Shown here piece by piece: positions 31,264 through 42,067 of a stretch of DNA of 64,000 nt (the first letter of the stretch is position 1; each line of letters begins with the position of its first letter). The DNA is from Narthecium ossifragum (Eukaryota > Streptophyta > Magnoliopsida > Dioscoreales > Nartheciaceae). The notes below the pieces were generated by a model. It did no database searches and was not told the DNA's origin. It worked only from the letters and a program-made list of their open reading frames with translations. The position numbers and the translations under genes are program-made. The DNA is taken from contig OY986964.1 of the NCBI GenBank assembly GCA_963920575.1, positions 18,231,987-18,295,986 on the forward strand, read 5' to 3'.

Positions 31264-32727
31264 TGATGAATAAATTTTATATCTCGTAAGTATACGAATC
31301 GTTGCAATTAGTATAGTAGCAAGACGAGTATCGTACCCACAGAGATTTGTAAAGATTATTAGAGTGAAACGCTAAAGAATAGAAAAGAAAGAAAATAAGA
31401 AAGGGAAAATAGGAATATAAAGTCTCGAAAATAGATGATCTAATAACGAAATAGCTTTGGGTTCCTCATTCTATGCATTGAATCAATCAAGATCTCAGTT
31501 TAATTCCAAGGGCACGCTCTTCCGGTATGATGATCCGTTCGATCGCGGTCTTCACTAAGTACCCTCAATTAACTCTAGCTAATGAACCCAAAGCTAAGGA
31601 TCAATCAAGAATCCATTAAGCTCTGAAGAACAATTATGAGCCAAGAAGTGTCTTAGCTTGAACCCGGCTTCGACTAAATCTCATTCATTCATAGATCCTG
31701 CAAGATTAGGGAATGAACCCTCGCCCAATCTCACATAAAACAATCTATAATACTTCTCTTGGCCAGATAAACGTATTTAAGATCTCAGTTATAATAATGA
31801 ATGAAACTAGGAAAATAAACTGATTAAATAATCATGATCCAATAACATAGAATGATTCAGTTAGGCTACATCGGTTCCTTAGCAAAGGGATTAGCCACTC
31901 ATGTTCATAAAAACAACCAAGATATTCATATGAAAGGTAAGAAAGAAAAACCCTAGATATTCGTGCGGTCTTCTCCCCTCTTTTCGGCCTTCAAAACTCC
32001 TCCAATAGTGCTGGCTAACCTCCTTCATAAGTCTTGGACGACTTCCTTAAATAGGGGTAAGAAACCCTAACTTTGCTACAACTTTTGGAATAAATCTGGT
32101 CCGTTCATTTTCAGGTCGTCCGATAAGTGATCGATCTTCTTTAGGATAAAGATCGATCTTCTTTCTTTTCTCAATTTTCGTAACTTGGTTCGCCCCGACT
32201 AAGATCGATCTCTTTAAGGACAGGATCGATCTTCTTTCTCCGTAGACTAGGCTCCTTCCAACACGCCCAGGTTCAGATCGATCTTATCAAGGAAGAGATC
32301 GATCTCTTTCATCAATTGTTGACGATGCCCACAAAGAATCGATCTTTCTAGTAAAGAAGATTGATCTTTTATTTCATGCATCTTTCTTCAACTATTCTGC
32401 CCTGCGCACTGGTACGAAAAACACTGTAACTTCCTCTATGCAGCTCCAAATCACGAACCGTAAAATTCTCCAGAAACTAGACTTCAAGAGCTTTCCCACC
32501 ATATCTGGCCCATCATCTAGTTCTTCATGACCAGGTACAGTTTAATCTTTCAAGTTGATTCATATAATCTTTTCAGCTTCTTTGCTCCTTTTTCCTGCAT
32601 TTTCCAAACAACTATGTGAAGCAATATATAAATATGAAAATAGTAATAAATATGTTGATTAACGATAATAATCTAACAATTGAGATGGTTATAAGGCTAT
32701 TCAGAGTGCACTTTCATGCACTCATCA
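31264..32727 (-). repeat. 5' LTR of D (1464 bp)
   Basis: It matches the 3' LTR except for a replacement near 31453-31464: about 57 bp of the 3' LTR are lost and AGCTTTGGGTTC stands there. The same 12 bases occur as the reverse complement at 31584-31595. The palindrome cluster is at 32124-32375. Confidence 0.92.
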
Positions 32728-33033
32728 AAGACTAATAACGAAATTAGGGCCGATTGAGTAATTCATAAGTAACTACTTTATTGATTCGAATAGTTCAATT
32801 TTTTATTTCTTTCCTTTATTAGTTTGGATAATTCTATTCTATCTTTGATTCTTTTGCTTAGATTTAGGGTTTTGCGAATCGATTTCAATCTTTCATGGTA
32901 AATTCGTTGTGGTTCGACTCTGGACTTCATAGATATTCTACCTAGTAGTGTAGTGATTGAATAAGGATATATAAATTTCTAAATTGCATTTTGCGTTTGA
33001 TTTAATTACACCGCTTCGCGAGCGATCAATTTT

Positions 33034-33051
33034 TGGCACCGTTGCCGGGGA
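33034..33051 (+). promoter_or_regulatory. H primer-binding site, tRNA-Asp type
   Basis: TGGCACCGTTGCCGGGGA follows the LTR end at 33028 and differs by one base from the tRNA-Asp complement in C. Confidence 0.85.
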
Positions 33052-33484
33052 ATTTCGACGGTCGATTGATTGATTTTCTCTTGACTCTTTTTCTTTGCCT
33101 AGTTAGCTTTTTATCCTTTTTATTTTTCCCTTTCTTTATTTTACACTTTTTAGGATTTATTTGACAATTTTCTGGAATTGTTGGAGCATTAAATCAGAAT
33201 TTTTCTTGGAGGGAGAAGCCCGTCAGCCGCTTGGAGTGATCGGTCAGACATGAATCCGACCGATCGGAATTGTACAGTCTGCTTGCGTTACTGCGACAAA
33301 CGATCGATCAGCTAGACAACCGATCAATCGTCTGGAAACTGATTGATCGGCCGCACCGTCGATCGATCATCCACATGGCACTAATGTACGTATTCTAACC
33401 TGGAACTTTTCATTCAGTTGTGGTGTTCCGTAGTTTTCTCCTCTTCTCCAAAACTTATGTTTTCTTTTTCTTTTTCTTTCTGGG
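33052..33484 (+). other. H 5' leader with GATC dyads
   Basis: Non-coding leader between primer site and gag, T-rich at first. GATCGGTC, CCGATCGG, CGATCGATCA, TGATTGATCGG and TCGATCGATCA occur at 33236-33372, another palindrome cluster but outside an LTR. Confidence 0.7.
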
Positions 33485-33594
33485 GTGTGCATGAACTTGT
33501 ATGCAAAGTTGAAGGGCCATAATTTTCGTTTGACACCTTTTGACCATGAGATTGAAATCCCTAATTTACCTCCTGATTCTTCCTACACAATGGT
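33485..33594 (+). pseudogene. gag: H gag N-terminal fragment
   Basis: A short frame, MCMNLYAKLKGHNF, FDHEIEIPNLPPDSSYTM, cut at 33595 by element E. The continuation lies after about 36207. The start codon choice is uncertain. Confidence 0.6.
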
Positions 33595-36207
33595 TGTCAC
33601 GCCCCGCCCCAAGAAATCCCATCCAGGGCGGGACGTGAGGGGGGGAAACCTACACCTGTTCGCTTCTGATCAGGCATGATACAACAATAATCACAATAAT
33701 TGAAATGCTTGATTTCGGATGGCATAATTGAAATCTAAACACATACTATTCCATTAACATCAGAGTTGTATAGATCTAAATCAAAATTACTCAAAGATGG
33801 AAAAATATATATATAAACTTATCCTCGAGGGATACAGTATACAAAACTATCAAGCTATACGTTCAGATCCTTAGTCACCTCAACGCCCTCCAGAAGTCGA
33901 CGCTCTGCCAAAAGCTGATCTACTGGGAGCTACGGAAGCACTGACGTCTGCACCTGCAAACGCAGCCCGGGTAGGGTGAGCATAAAGCCCAGTAGGGTTC
34001 TACTTTACGTCACACTCAAGAAAGGGGAAACTGCAACTGAACCGTCTCCTTACCAAGCATAAGGTGCAACTATTACAAGCATGCACATGCGACGAGTATC
34101 TCGCATGCTCTGGACGCTCTCTAATCCCCGACCACGCCAGGGATAATGCCAGCTCTAGGCGCTCCCAAACGTCGACCATGCCGGGGATCACGCGGGCTAG
34201 CGCTCCCCAAACGTCAAGAACATAAAGGTAAAGGACACCCACACTCAAGCTTGGCAAGGGAGAACAGTATGATCTCTAAACCTCAAGAACCAAGATCCGA
34301 TAAGTCAAAAGCACCACAATCTCACTCTAGACTTGGTTACCCAACCTCAATCCTAGAGCTAGACCCGAGCTACCCGAGAGCCTCGGATCGGCGATCAACC
34401 CATCACCCATGTCCTATCCTAGGATGCACCTAATGCAAACAGATGCACACACCTATACAAGCATCTAACCAATATGTCTCTATATGCCACAACAATAATT
34501 ATCAGTTCAACAGTTTGTGCAATAGCCCTCGGCACACGCCGGCAACGGGCTAAGGTTCCACAATACAACGTAGGTTAGCACTCATAGCTAGCAAACAACT
34601 AAGCACAGAAGAAGCATTTAGGTTTACCATCCGACTAGATATTTAAATGCAAGACAAACCATAGATTCGCCAAAAAGGTAAACTCCCGATCAAATCCCAA
34701 ATGTAATCAAAATCCATTGAAAACCCTGTGATAAAAACATGCATGCTTCCTAACATGATTGGGTATCTATCATGAATGAAAACCAATCAAAGGAAGCCAG
34801 AAAACATTGTTCTAGGGCTCACGGTTGATGCGATGGTCGACCGTGAGGCCACGGTCGATCCGATGGTCGACCGATGGTCAACCGTGAGGCCACGGTCGAT
34901 CCGACGGTTGACCATGAGCTCATGGTCAATGCGACGATCCACCGTGAGACTAGTTGGGGAAAAAGATAAGGAATCATGGTCGATCGAGACATCGACCTTG
35001 GGAAGCCAAAAAGAAGACAGAGCCTCACGGTCAATGCGACGGTCGACCGTGAGGCCAGAATTAAACGTGCCAACACCTTACGGTCGATTCGACTGTTGAA
35101 GGCCAAGCCTGGTGGGCAGTTCCTAAGAACAGTACCAAAAATCCAATCTCTTGGATTTGATCTATCAAAGCTCATAAGAACTCGATAAAACTTCGCAGGC
35201 ACGTGCAAGAGATGGTGGGGAATCTATAGGTATGAAGAAAACAGGATTTTGACGGTTAAAGCCCAAACCTAGGTCTAAACGGGCAAAACCGACAAAACCA
35301 GCGATAATACGAAAATCGTCCGATAAAATACAAAACCATTCGGTAGGAACACTCTATGCAAGCTATTACACTAACGTATTACACAACATTCTAACATGCA
35401 AAACTATATAAAAAGCACAATCAACATATCCTAGTAAACCCGACCACACGATCGGGGTAGAAACACCTACTTGCACAAGCAGGGCAACTCCTCCACGTAT
35501 CCCTCACGTCTGATCGCCAAGATCCACTCCTCGAAGATCGCGACCCGAAACCCTAGCACAGCCGCCAAGGGAGAGAGAGAGAGAAAACTCCAGGAGAAGA
35601 AGGAAAGAGAGAGAAAGTCAGGGTATTTCTGCCGTCCGATTCCATCTTTCTCGATATAGCTCCGATCTTCCAATCGGAGGCACCCTTAAGGTTCTAATCA
35701 TTCACATACATCAATCCAAGGCCGTGTGTGCACTACGCGGGTGTGAAAACGAATACCAGGTGTAATTTACCAAACTGCCCCTGGGGTCACAAGAGCAAGA
35801 TGATCAACCTGATCGCCCCCGACGTGAAACCAAACTAACAAGGAACATCCCTCGACCCACGTGGTCGAGCAAGGTTAGAGGAACGAGTCCTCACAACCTA
35901 ACATCCTTAAAAGAATTTCATCCCAAAATTCAATAAGGATAAGGCCTACAAGAAAACAAGCTACTCCTAGGGGCACTAACGCCCACAACAAGGGAGAAAA
36001 CTACCTGCTGGGGCCTGCTGAAGCAACTGCTGGGACTGGTAGGATTGGTAAGATGGTTGCACCTCGTCTGGATACTCTCGGTTGGGTAGCGCGCACACCT
36101 TCCCTCGGTAGTCTACTCTGCCTCTGCCTCTACCGCGACCTCTGCCAGTTCGTGCTCTCTGCTGATCCCAAGGTGCTCCGCCTCGACCTCCCTTTGGCAC
36201 TACAATC
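33595..36207 (-). mobile_element. Element E: truncated family-B-like gag-only element
   Basis: The 3' LTR is 33595-35895 (plus strand starts TGTCACGCCCCGCCCC, ends GAGTCCTCACA), then a polypurine zone, then a gag C-terminal fragment (minus) that stops at the H gag boundary near 36207. No 5' LTR and no right TSD matching ATGGT (33590-33594) are present, so its 5' part was deleted. Palindrome array 34822-35096, hairpin train near 34500-34600, U5 block near 33940-34010. Confidence 0.85.
35896..36207 (-). pseudogene. gag: E gag C-terminus fused to the pol terminus
   Basis: The minus strand shows RG repeats (TGRGRGRGRGR), then DEVQPSYQSYQSQQLLQQ, joined directly to APAGS and the 3' untranslated zone. 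Compared with A3, where [13 protein letters not shown] leads on to protease, everything from protease to the pol end is missing. The join is at CAGCAGGT, as in A1. Basic RG-rich tails in gag usually bind RNA. Confidence 0.75.
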
Positions 36208-37340
36208 CGGGGAAATGAGAACCACAATAACAATAGAGAAGGCCCTATTAGGAATCATTTTTTACCTGGACCTTACACTTATGCCTCCTGTATTAACCCA
36301 CCTGCCATTACTGCCACACATTATGAGATTAAGCCTAATTAGATTACTGCTTTACCTTCCTTTTATGTGCGTGAGAATGAGGACTCTTATGGACATTTAG
36401 CCAACTTCCTTAAGATTCTTTTCATGTTCAAATTTCAACATTTTAATGATGATGTCTTTAGGTTAAAGCTTTTTCCCTTCTGATTGAAAGATAAAGCTAA
36501 ACATTGGCTTCAAACACTAATGCTAAACTCGATTTCGACATGGGACCAACTTCAGGATGTCTTTGTTAAAAAAAACTTTCCCATCATTAAAACTCAGAAC
36601 TACCGTTCCATGATCATATCTTTTAAGCAATATGAGGACGAGCTTTTTCATGAAACTTGGGAAAGATTTAGGGACCTTTTAAGAGGATGTCCTCATCATG
36701 AGGTAACTGAATGACAGCTCGCACATTCATTCTATAATGATCTTAATGATCGAGATAGAACTATGTTCGAAGCTTGCTGTAGGGGTGTTATTCTTCGTAA
36801 GTCTTGGACTGAGCTTTGAGAGATATATAATAATCTTGCTGAGAACTCACAACATAATGCCTCAATTTATAGGAATCGGCCTACCACTATTCGTAATTTT
36901 AGGGGAATTCATGAAATTGCTTAACTTATTGTTTGCTCCTACACCATTTTAGACTCCACCTGAGACATGTGCCCTCTGCTCTAGTCCTCAACATCATATC
37001 ACTAAATGTCACTTGGCTCCCAACTTTCCTGACTTTGTTCAAGAACACGTCAATGCAACATATGGCTTTTCTAAACCTCAACACAATCCTTATTCTAATG
37101 CTTATGACCATGGCTAGAGAAATCATCCCAACTTTAGCTGAAAACCACCACAGTCAGGAGCCTTTTTAGGGCAGAGTAATACCACTAATTCCCCCTCCGC
37201 TTTTTCATACCCTCCATATTATCCGCAGAATACATCTCATCCGCATCCTCCTGAACCATCATCTGACCAGACATTGAGTACAATCATGAGTACACTTGCA
37301 AACATGAATGAAAACATTAGTGATAACAAGTCTGAGTTTA
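36208..37340 (+). pseudogene. gag: H gag, main part (Athila-type)
   Basis: One frame with many stops: SLPSFYVRE-like region, LKDKAKHWLQTL, STWDQLQDVFVKKNFP, ETWERFRDLLRGCPHHE (36490-36710), then SFYNDLNDRDRTMFE, and a knuckle CALCSSPQHHITKC near 36970-37010. In-frame stops are near 36331, 36481, 36712 and 36818. It ends where B begins at 37341. The capsid order matches C, but the sequence is diverged. Confidence 0.85.
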
Positions 37341-38328
37341 TGTGAGGACCCGTACCTCCAACCCGGTCCGACCGCGTTAGGTCGAGAGTCTGGGTTTATG
37401 GTTTGGTTCGGTTGGCCTTGAGATGCGATCGGTTGATCGCATCACTGTTTTTGACCCAGCGGCATTTTGGTAAATATGCTTCCTAGTGGTCAGTTTCACA
37501 CCCGCGTAGCACACACTGCCTTTGATTGATGTATGTGATTGATTAGAACCTTAAGAACGCTTCTGATCGGAAGATCGAAGCTCGATCGGGAGAGATCGAA
37601 TCGGACGGCTGTGATCGATTCCAGCTTTCTATAAATAACCCCTTTCTTTTCTCTCTCTCTCTCTCTTTCTTCTTCTCCTGCCATTGTCCCTCTCTCTCTC
37701 TCTTCCTCTCTCCAACCGGCTGAGCTAGGGCTTGGAGGCGTGATCTTCAGGGAGCGGATCTTGATGATCGGATTTGGGGGATGCGTGGAGGAGCCGCCCT
37801 GCTTGTTCAAGTAGGTGTTTCTACCTCGATCTTGTGATCGGGTTCTCCTAGTATAGGTTTAATGTGTTTTCGATGTAAGAGTACTTATAAGAATGTTGTG
37901 TAGCTTGTTGCATATGTGTTGTGGCTTGCTTCAAGTATTCCTACCGTGTGATTTCCGTATTATCGCCGTTTCGTCGATTTTTGACCGTTTTGACCTAGAT
38001 AGGAGATTTAACCATCAAAATCGTATTTTCTTCACACCATTGGTTTCCCCATCATTGATTATGCATGCCTGCAAAGTTTTATCGATTTCCAACAAGATTT
38101 GATAATTGAATCCAAGAAATTGGATTTCTGGCACTGTTCTAAGGAACAGTGCAATAGGCCGGACAATCGACCGTTGGATCGATTGTCAAGCATTGATACG
38201 CTTTTTCTTGGCCTCACGGTCGACCGTCATGCGCTGTCGCGTTTTGGTCTCCCAGTGTCGATGCTCAAATCGACCATGGGTCCTTACCCTTTTTCCACCT
38301 CACCTCACGGTCGACCGTCGCATCGACC
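37341..38328 (+). repeat. B 5' LTR, first part
   Basis: It aligns with the solo B LTR from 7953. TTTTGGTAAATATGC is near 37465, a GATC cluster at 37566-37622, the TATA box CTATAAATA at 37629-37637, a CT microsatellite at 37640-37710, and a TCGACC array from 38158. A3 interrupts it at TSD GTGGC. Confidence 0.92.
37629..37637 (+). promoter_or_regulatory. TATA box of the B 5' LTR
   Basis: CTATAAATA directly follows the GATC cluster ending GTGATCGATTCCAGC. It is the best TATA among the B copies. Confidence 0.7.
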
Positions 38329-38333
38329 GTGGC

Positions 38334-40768
38334 TGTAACGCCCCGGCCCTCCACTGGGCCCCGTCCCGCGAAAGCCCAACCTAACCGGGCGACGCGAACC
38401 GGAACCTACAAAACGCGGAGAACAAAGCTGGTGAGGGTTCCCTCTAACCTATTGGTTTCCTTACCAGTTCACCAAAAGCACCGCCAATTAAAGATACAAC
38501 ATTGATTAGCAAAACCTCGAACCACAGATTTAAAACTCAAAGTGTTAAATATACATATCCTCGGAGAGGGGAAGATTCAAATACAACATTACTCCCGTAG
38601 GAGACTAACTAACATACGGTAAAAGCAGTAAACGATCACCACGTCCCAAAGTACACCAGGCGCCGCCGCACCGCCGACCAACTGCCCGGTAGGGGCCACA
38701 GAAGAGGAACTGACGGCTACACCTGCAAAACGCAGCCCGGGAAGGTGTGACCACTAAGCTCAGTAGGGATCTACACTACGCCACACAGAAGGAAGAGGGA
38801 AACGCAACAGTGTCGCCCTCAAGCCAGACTCGCGTGAGCTACAAGGGTCCCATTACCCTTCACCGGTGATCTCTAGGCATATCCAACCATGGTCACCCCA
38901 ACGGACTGGGCCCATCCTGGATACACCTAGTGTCGCAGGATGCCAGCTGTGGTCACCCATCACGGACTGGGCCCACACTGATCCCCTACTGGCAGGAACG
39001 GACACTACCCAAAGAATAAGACCCGCCACCAGTGGCATCCTCAACACCTGACTTGAGGCCGACACGACCTCTACAATCATCAAGCATCAGGTGTACCAGT
39101 CCTCTAAGCCTATCATCGAATCGACTGGACACCACAATTCAAACCGGGTCCAAACCACCCAACCCCGGTCCTAGGGCTAAGTCCGAGCTTCCAGCCTCGG
39201 GACGACGACCCAAAGATCACCCACGCCCTAACCAATGCAACTAATGCACAAAACAACAATGCATGCTATGACATACACAGATAAGAAGGAAAGCATGCAA
39301 CAGTATGACAAACATCATATAAGTCAACCGGATCGCTGCAGTGGTACTACCGACCGCTGCCAGTCGCGGCGGGTCCCAGCATTACGATGGTACCGCGGCC
39401 GTCGACCGCGGACTCCTGCAACGGGAAGCAACCCCGAAAACGATGGTGAACGATAAACAATATAATATTATATTCCGAAATATAATATTATATTCAAAAC
39501 TCTCAAAGCCTCTACTTAGGGGCTAATTGATCCCGTTGATCCGACATCCAAACGAAGTCGGATTTAAGATCCAACTTAGCCATCAGTAGGTGTATATACC
39601 AGGATCAACACATCCAAAATCCATAATCATTCAACGGTTGGATTAATGGGAAAACATCAATCAAAACCGTTAATCAAACTAACTTATCAATTAATTGCTG
39701 CAACGCAGCCCTCCAGTAAACAATTCATAACAAATCGTAGGCAAATCGGAAAATTATGAAATTTGTAGGGTTAGAGAGTAGACTCAAAGATCTACAACTC
39801 TTATGCTCATCACAACCCAAGACCTTGTACGTACCGGCCGGAAAACACGCCGCAAGCTGGCTGTTCTTCAAGAACAGCAGAAAACAGAGAAACCGAGCTT
39901 AATCATGCATAAAAACTAATCAAAACTTATCCAAAGATCATGAAACTTAAATCCGTAATTCTACTAGGCATACGGAATCCAACAAGACAAAGATCAACAA
40001 GATCCAACGGCTAGATCTAAAGAAAACCCAAAAACAACACAGTGGGTAGAAGAACCTACCGAAGAACGCTAATCCCTGCTGATCCCTCACAACCAATCAC
40101 CAACAAGCATCCAAACCACACCAGGAGTCTTCCTCTCGTTACCACGGATCCAACGAGCCTTAGAACACCCAATTTGATGGTCGGAGGAGGGAGAACGGAA
40201 GAGAAGAAGCTCGCCGGAGGAGAAGGAGAGAAAACAGAGCCTTCAGGTGAGGAGAAAGAAGAGGAAGAAGAAGGAAGGAAGGGAAGGAGAAAAGGAGGAA
40301 AGGGGGGAGGGGACAGCCAGGGGAAGGGGGAAAAAGGCGAAGGAGGGGAGGGAAAGTCCTCCCCTTCTGACAAGAGAGAGCGACGGCCAACGGCGGCCGT
40401 CCTCGCGAAGCAGAAAAGCCACCGACGCGATTCTGATCGATCGCTCCAAGGAGCGATCGATCGCACGCGCCCCGGATCGATCCCAACACCAAGTCGGATT
40501 GATCCGAACGGGTCAAACCCACCGACTCGCTCACGAGTCCGATCGATCGTTCCGAGGAGCGATCGATCGCTCAAGGGTCGTCAGCTGCCCAAAGGCAAGC
40601 TTCCGCGCGCCCGACCTGGGATCTCCCGATCCCGGGTCCACCTAGCCACTCTAAACAAATACTAACACATACAAGGTCAGTGTGTGCACACGCGGGTGTG
40701 AAACAAACTAATAAGGCACAATTTACCAAATTGCCCTTGCGGGTGTGAAATAAACCAACAAGGCGCAA
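38334..40768 (-). repeat. 3' LTR of A3, truncated at its start
   Basis: The plus strand starts TGTAACGCCCCGGCC. U5 block at about 38720-38780, AT inverted repeat 39461-39492, A/G-rich tract 40190-40370, palindrome cluster 40430-40572. At 40692-40768 a 47-bp near-tandem duplication (GCGGGTGTGAAA...GGCGCAAT) ends abruptly at the X fragment. Confidence 0.9.
40430..40572. repeat. Palindrome cluster in A3 (GCGATCGATCGC type)
   Basis: It includes a 28-bp perfect palindrome made of GATCGATCGCTCC, AA and its reverse complement, starting at about 40436. A near repeat with TTCCGAGGA in the centre lies at 40540-40572. The A3 5' LTR has the same pair at 56354-56494. Confidence 0.92.
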
Positions 40769-41000
40769 TGACTGCAATTTGCAGAAATTTGCGATCTCAA
40801 GATATACATGATTGCACTCTACTCGAAATTAAAATCGCAGTTTCCACGAAATTTGTGATTTCAAAAAAAAAAATCACGGCAAAGGCCGCATATATAGGCA
40901 AGCTGTTTATGACAAATACCAGTGAACAAGTCACTAAAAATTTTCGAGCCCTGCCTGTTCAAATTACATGAATTTTACGTGCAGGCCTAGAGGGGGCATC
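40769..41000 (+). mobile_element. 3' end of a Tat/Ogre-like element interior
   Basis: Non-coding sequence ending in the polypurine tract AGAGGGGGCATC directly before the LTR start TGTTGACATCG at 41001. Its left edge (40768/40769) is a deletion join to the A3 LTR, so the rest of the interior and the 5' LTR are lost. Confidence 0.7.
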
Positions 41001-41165
41001 TGTTGACATCGATTTTAGCTAAGGCTAAGTCGGCTACATTTGCAGAAGTCCCCGGGCTGAATCCACACGCACCAAACCCAAATTGGCGCACACACAGTCG
41101 AGTCCATCCAAATCTCTTACATATCCCCGGTTTTGACGGCATCCTATACAAAAATGTAGGAATAA

Positions 41166-41706
41166 GGATATTTTGGTAATTTTACCCGTCCAAGGGTATT
41201 TTGGGAATTTAAACCAAAATGCATGTCTAAACTCCCACAACACTCCAAAATTGCCCTTACATAGCTTTGATGGCATCCTAAATAAGCTGTGTAAATATAA
41301 GGGCGTTTTGGTAATTTTCCACCACACCTGGGAAATTACAGAAGATTCCCTGAAATAAATAAGGGAAAAATCCGAAAATTCAAATAAACCCAAACAAATA
41401 CCCGACTTCAAATTCGTCTAAGTCCCGGCAAAAATATACGTGCACCACATAATGCGCGCACGTTTCCACGACACGCACAGAAATCGCGTCGCCATGCGTC
41501 GCGCTTTAATAACCAAACCGAAAGGGTATTTTGGTCATTTAACCCCAAGGGGCATTTTAGTCATTTCAAACCTTCAGGGATTTGAAAATCCGGAACAGAG
41601 ATATTTCATCTGCGCCGGAGACATTTGGGTCCAAAATATATGGCCGATAAAAAGGATATTTTGGTAATTTACACCCGGCTTGTCCGGGGATATTTCAGTA
41701 AATTTT
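41166..41706 (+). repeat. GGNTATTTTGGTNATTT series in the U3 of LTR X
   Basis: Copies at 41166, 41194, 41301, 41524, 41549, 41654 and 41687 (approximate starts), plus one in reverse near 41246. Spacing is about 25-220 bp. The copies are more similar to each other than the sequence between them. Confidence 0.85.
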
Positions 41707-42057
41707 CCAAAGTATTATATGAAATATCGAAATTAAAATTTAAATAAGACATTTCAAATATCCGACAAATTCGACAATTATTCAGATAATTCAAATCTGA
41801 ACATTTGAATTTCAAATTCGAATTTCAAAACAAAATGTCTACCCATATAAAATCAGCCAAATCAAATATATATCATACCATATGGGAAATCATCATATTC
41901 AATTATGGTGGGATTGCATTCCCATACCATATAAAAAAAATCAGCATCTCTAAATATGGTGGGATTATATGTGCTATCCTTATATAAAAGGATTAGCATC
42001 AATTAGTATCCCTAAATCAGGATTCTCCATCCCATATTAAGAGATCACCTCTTGTGC

Positions 42058-42067
42058 CTATAAAAGG
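42058..42067 (+). promoter_or_regulatory. TATA box of LTR X copy 1
   Basis: CTATAAAAGG in the context TTGTGCCTATAAAAGGAGG; copy 2 has it at 50973-50982. Transcription should begin about 30 bp downstream. Confidence 0.75.

Larger units (their letters stand above)
16616..32727 (-). mobile_element. Element D: Athila-like gag-protease-only element with three nested insertions
   Basis: TSD AAGAC at 16611-16615 and 32728-32732. The 3' LTR is 16616-18125 and the 5' LTR is 31264-32727. Without A4, F and G the interior is about 3.6 kb, nearly the same as C (3.66 kb) and collinear with it: gag, protease, long 3' UTR, no reverse transcriptase or integrase. It is inserted in the H LTR. Confidence 0.93.
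15468..33028 (+). repeat. Element H LTR (about 1.44 kb) split by D
   Basis: It starts TGATGAGTTGTG, is interrupted at 16616-32727 by D, and ends AGCGATCA at 33028. A TATA-like ATATAAATAG lies at 16044-16053. It is preceded by the H ORF and followed by a tRNA-Asp primer site and gag, so it sits between an upstream 3' end and a downstream 5' end. A related LTR is at 62025-63456. Confidence 0.85.

Noticed and set aside
35976..36233. RG-rich minus ORF as a host RNA-binding protein
   Set aside because: It is contiguous with the E polypurine zone and LTR, matches gag C-terminal layout, and its first residues are H gag read backwards.
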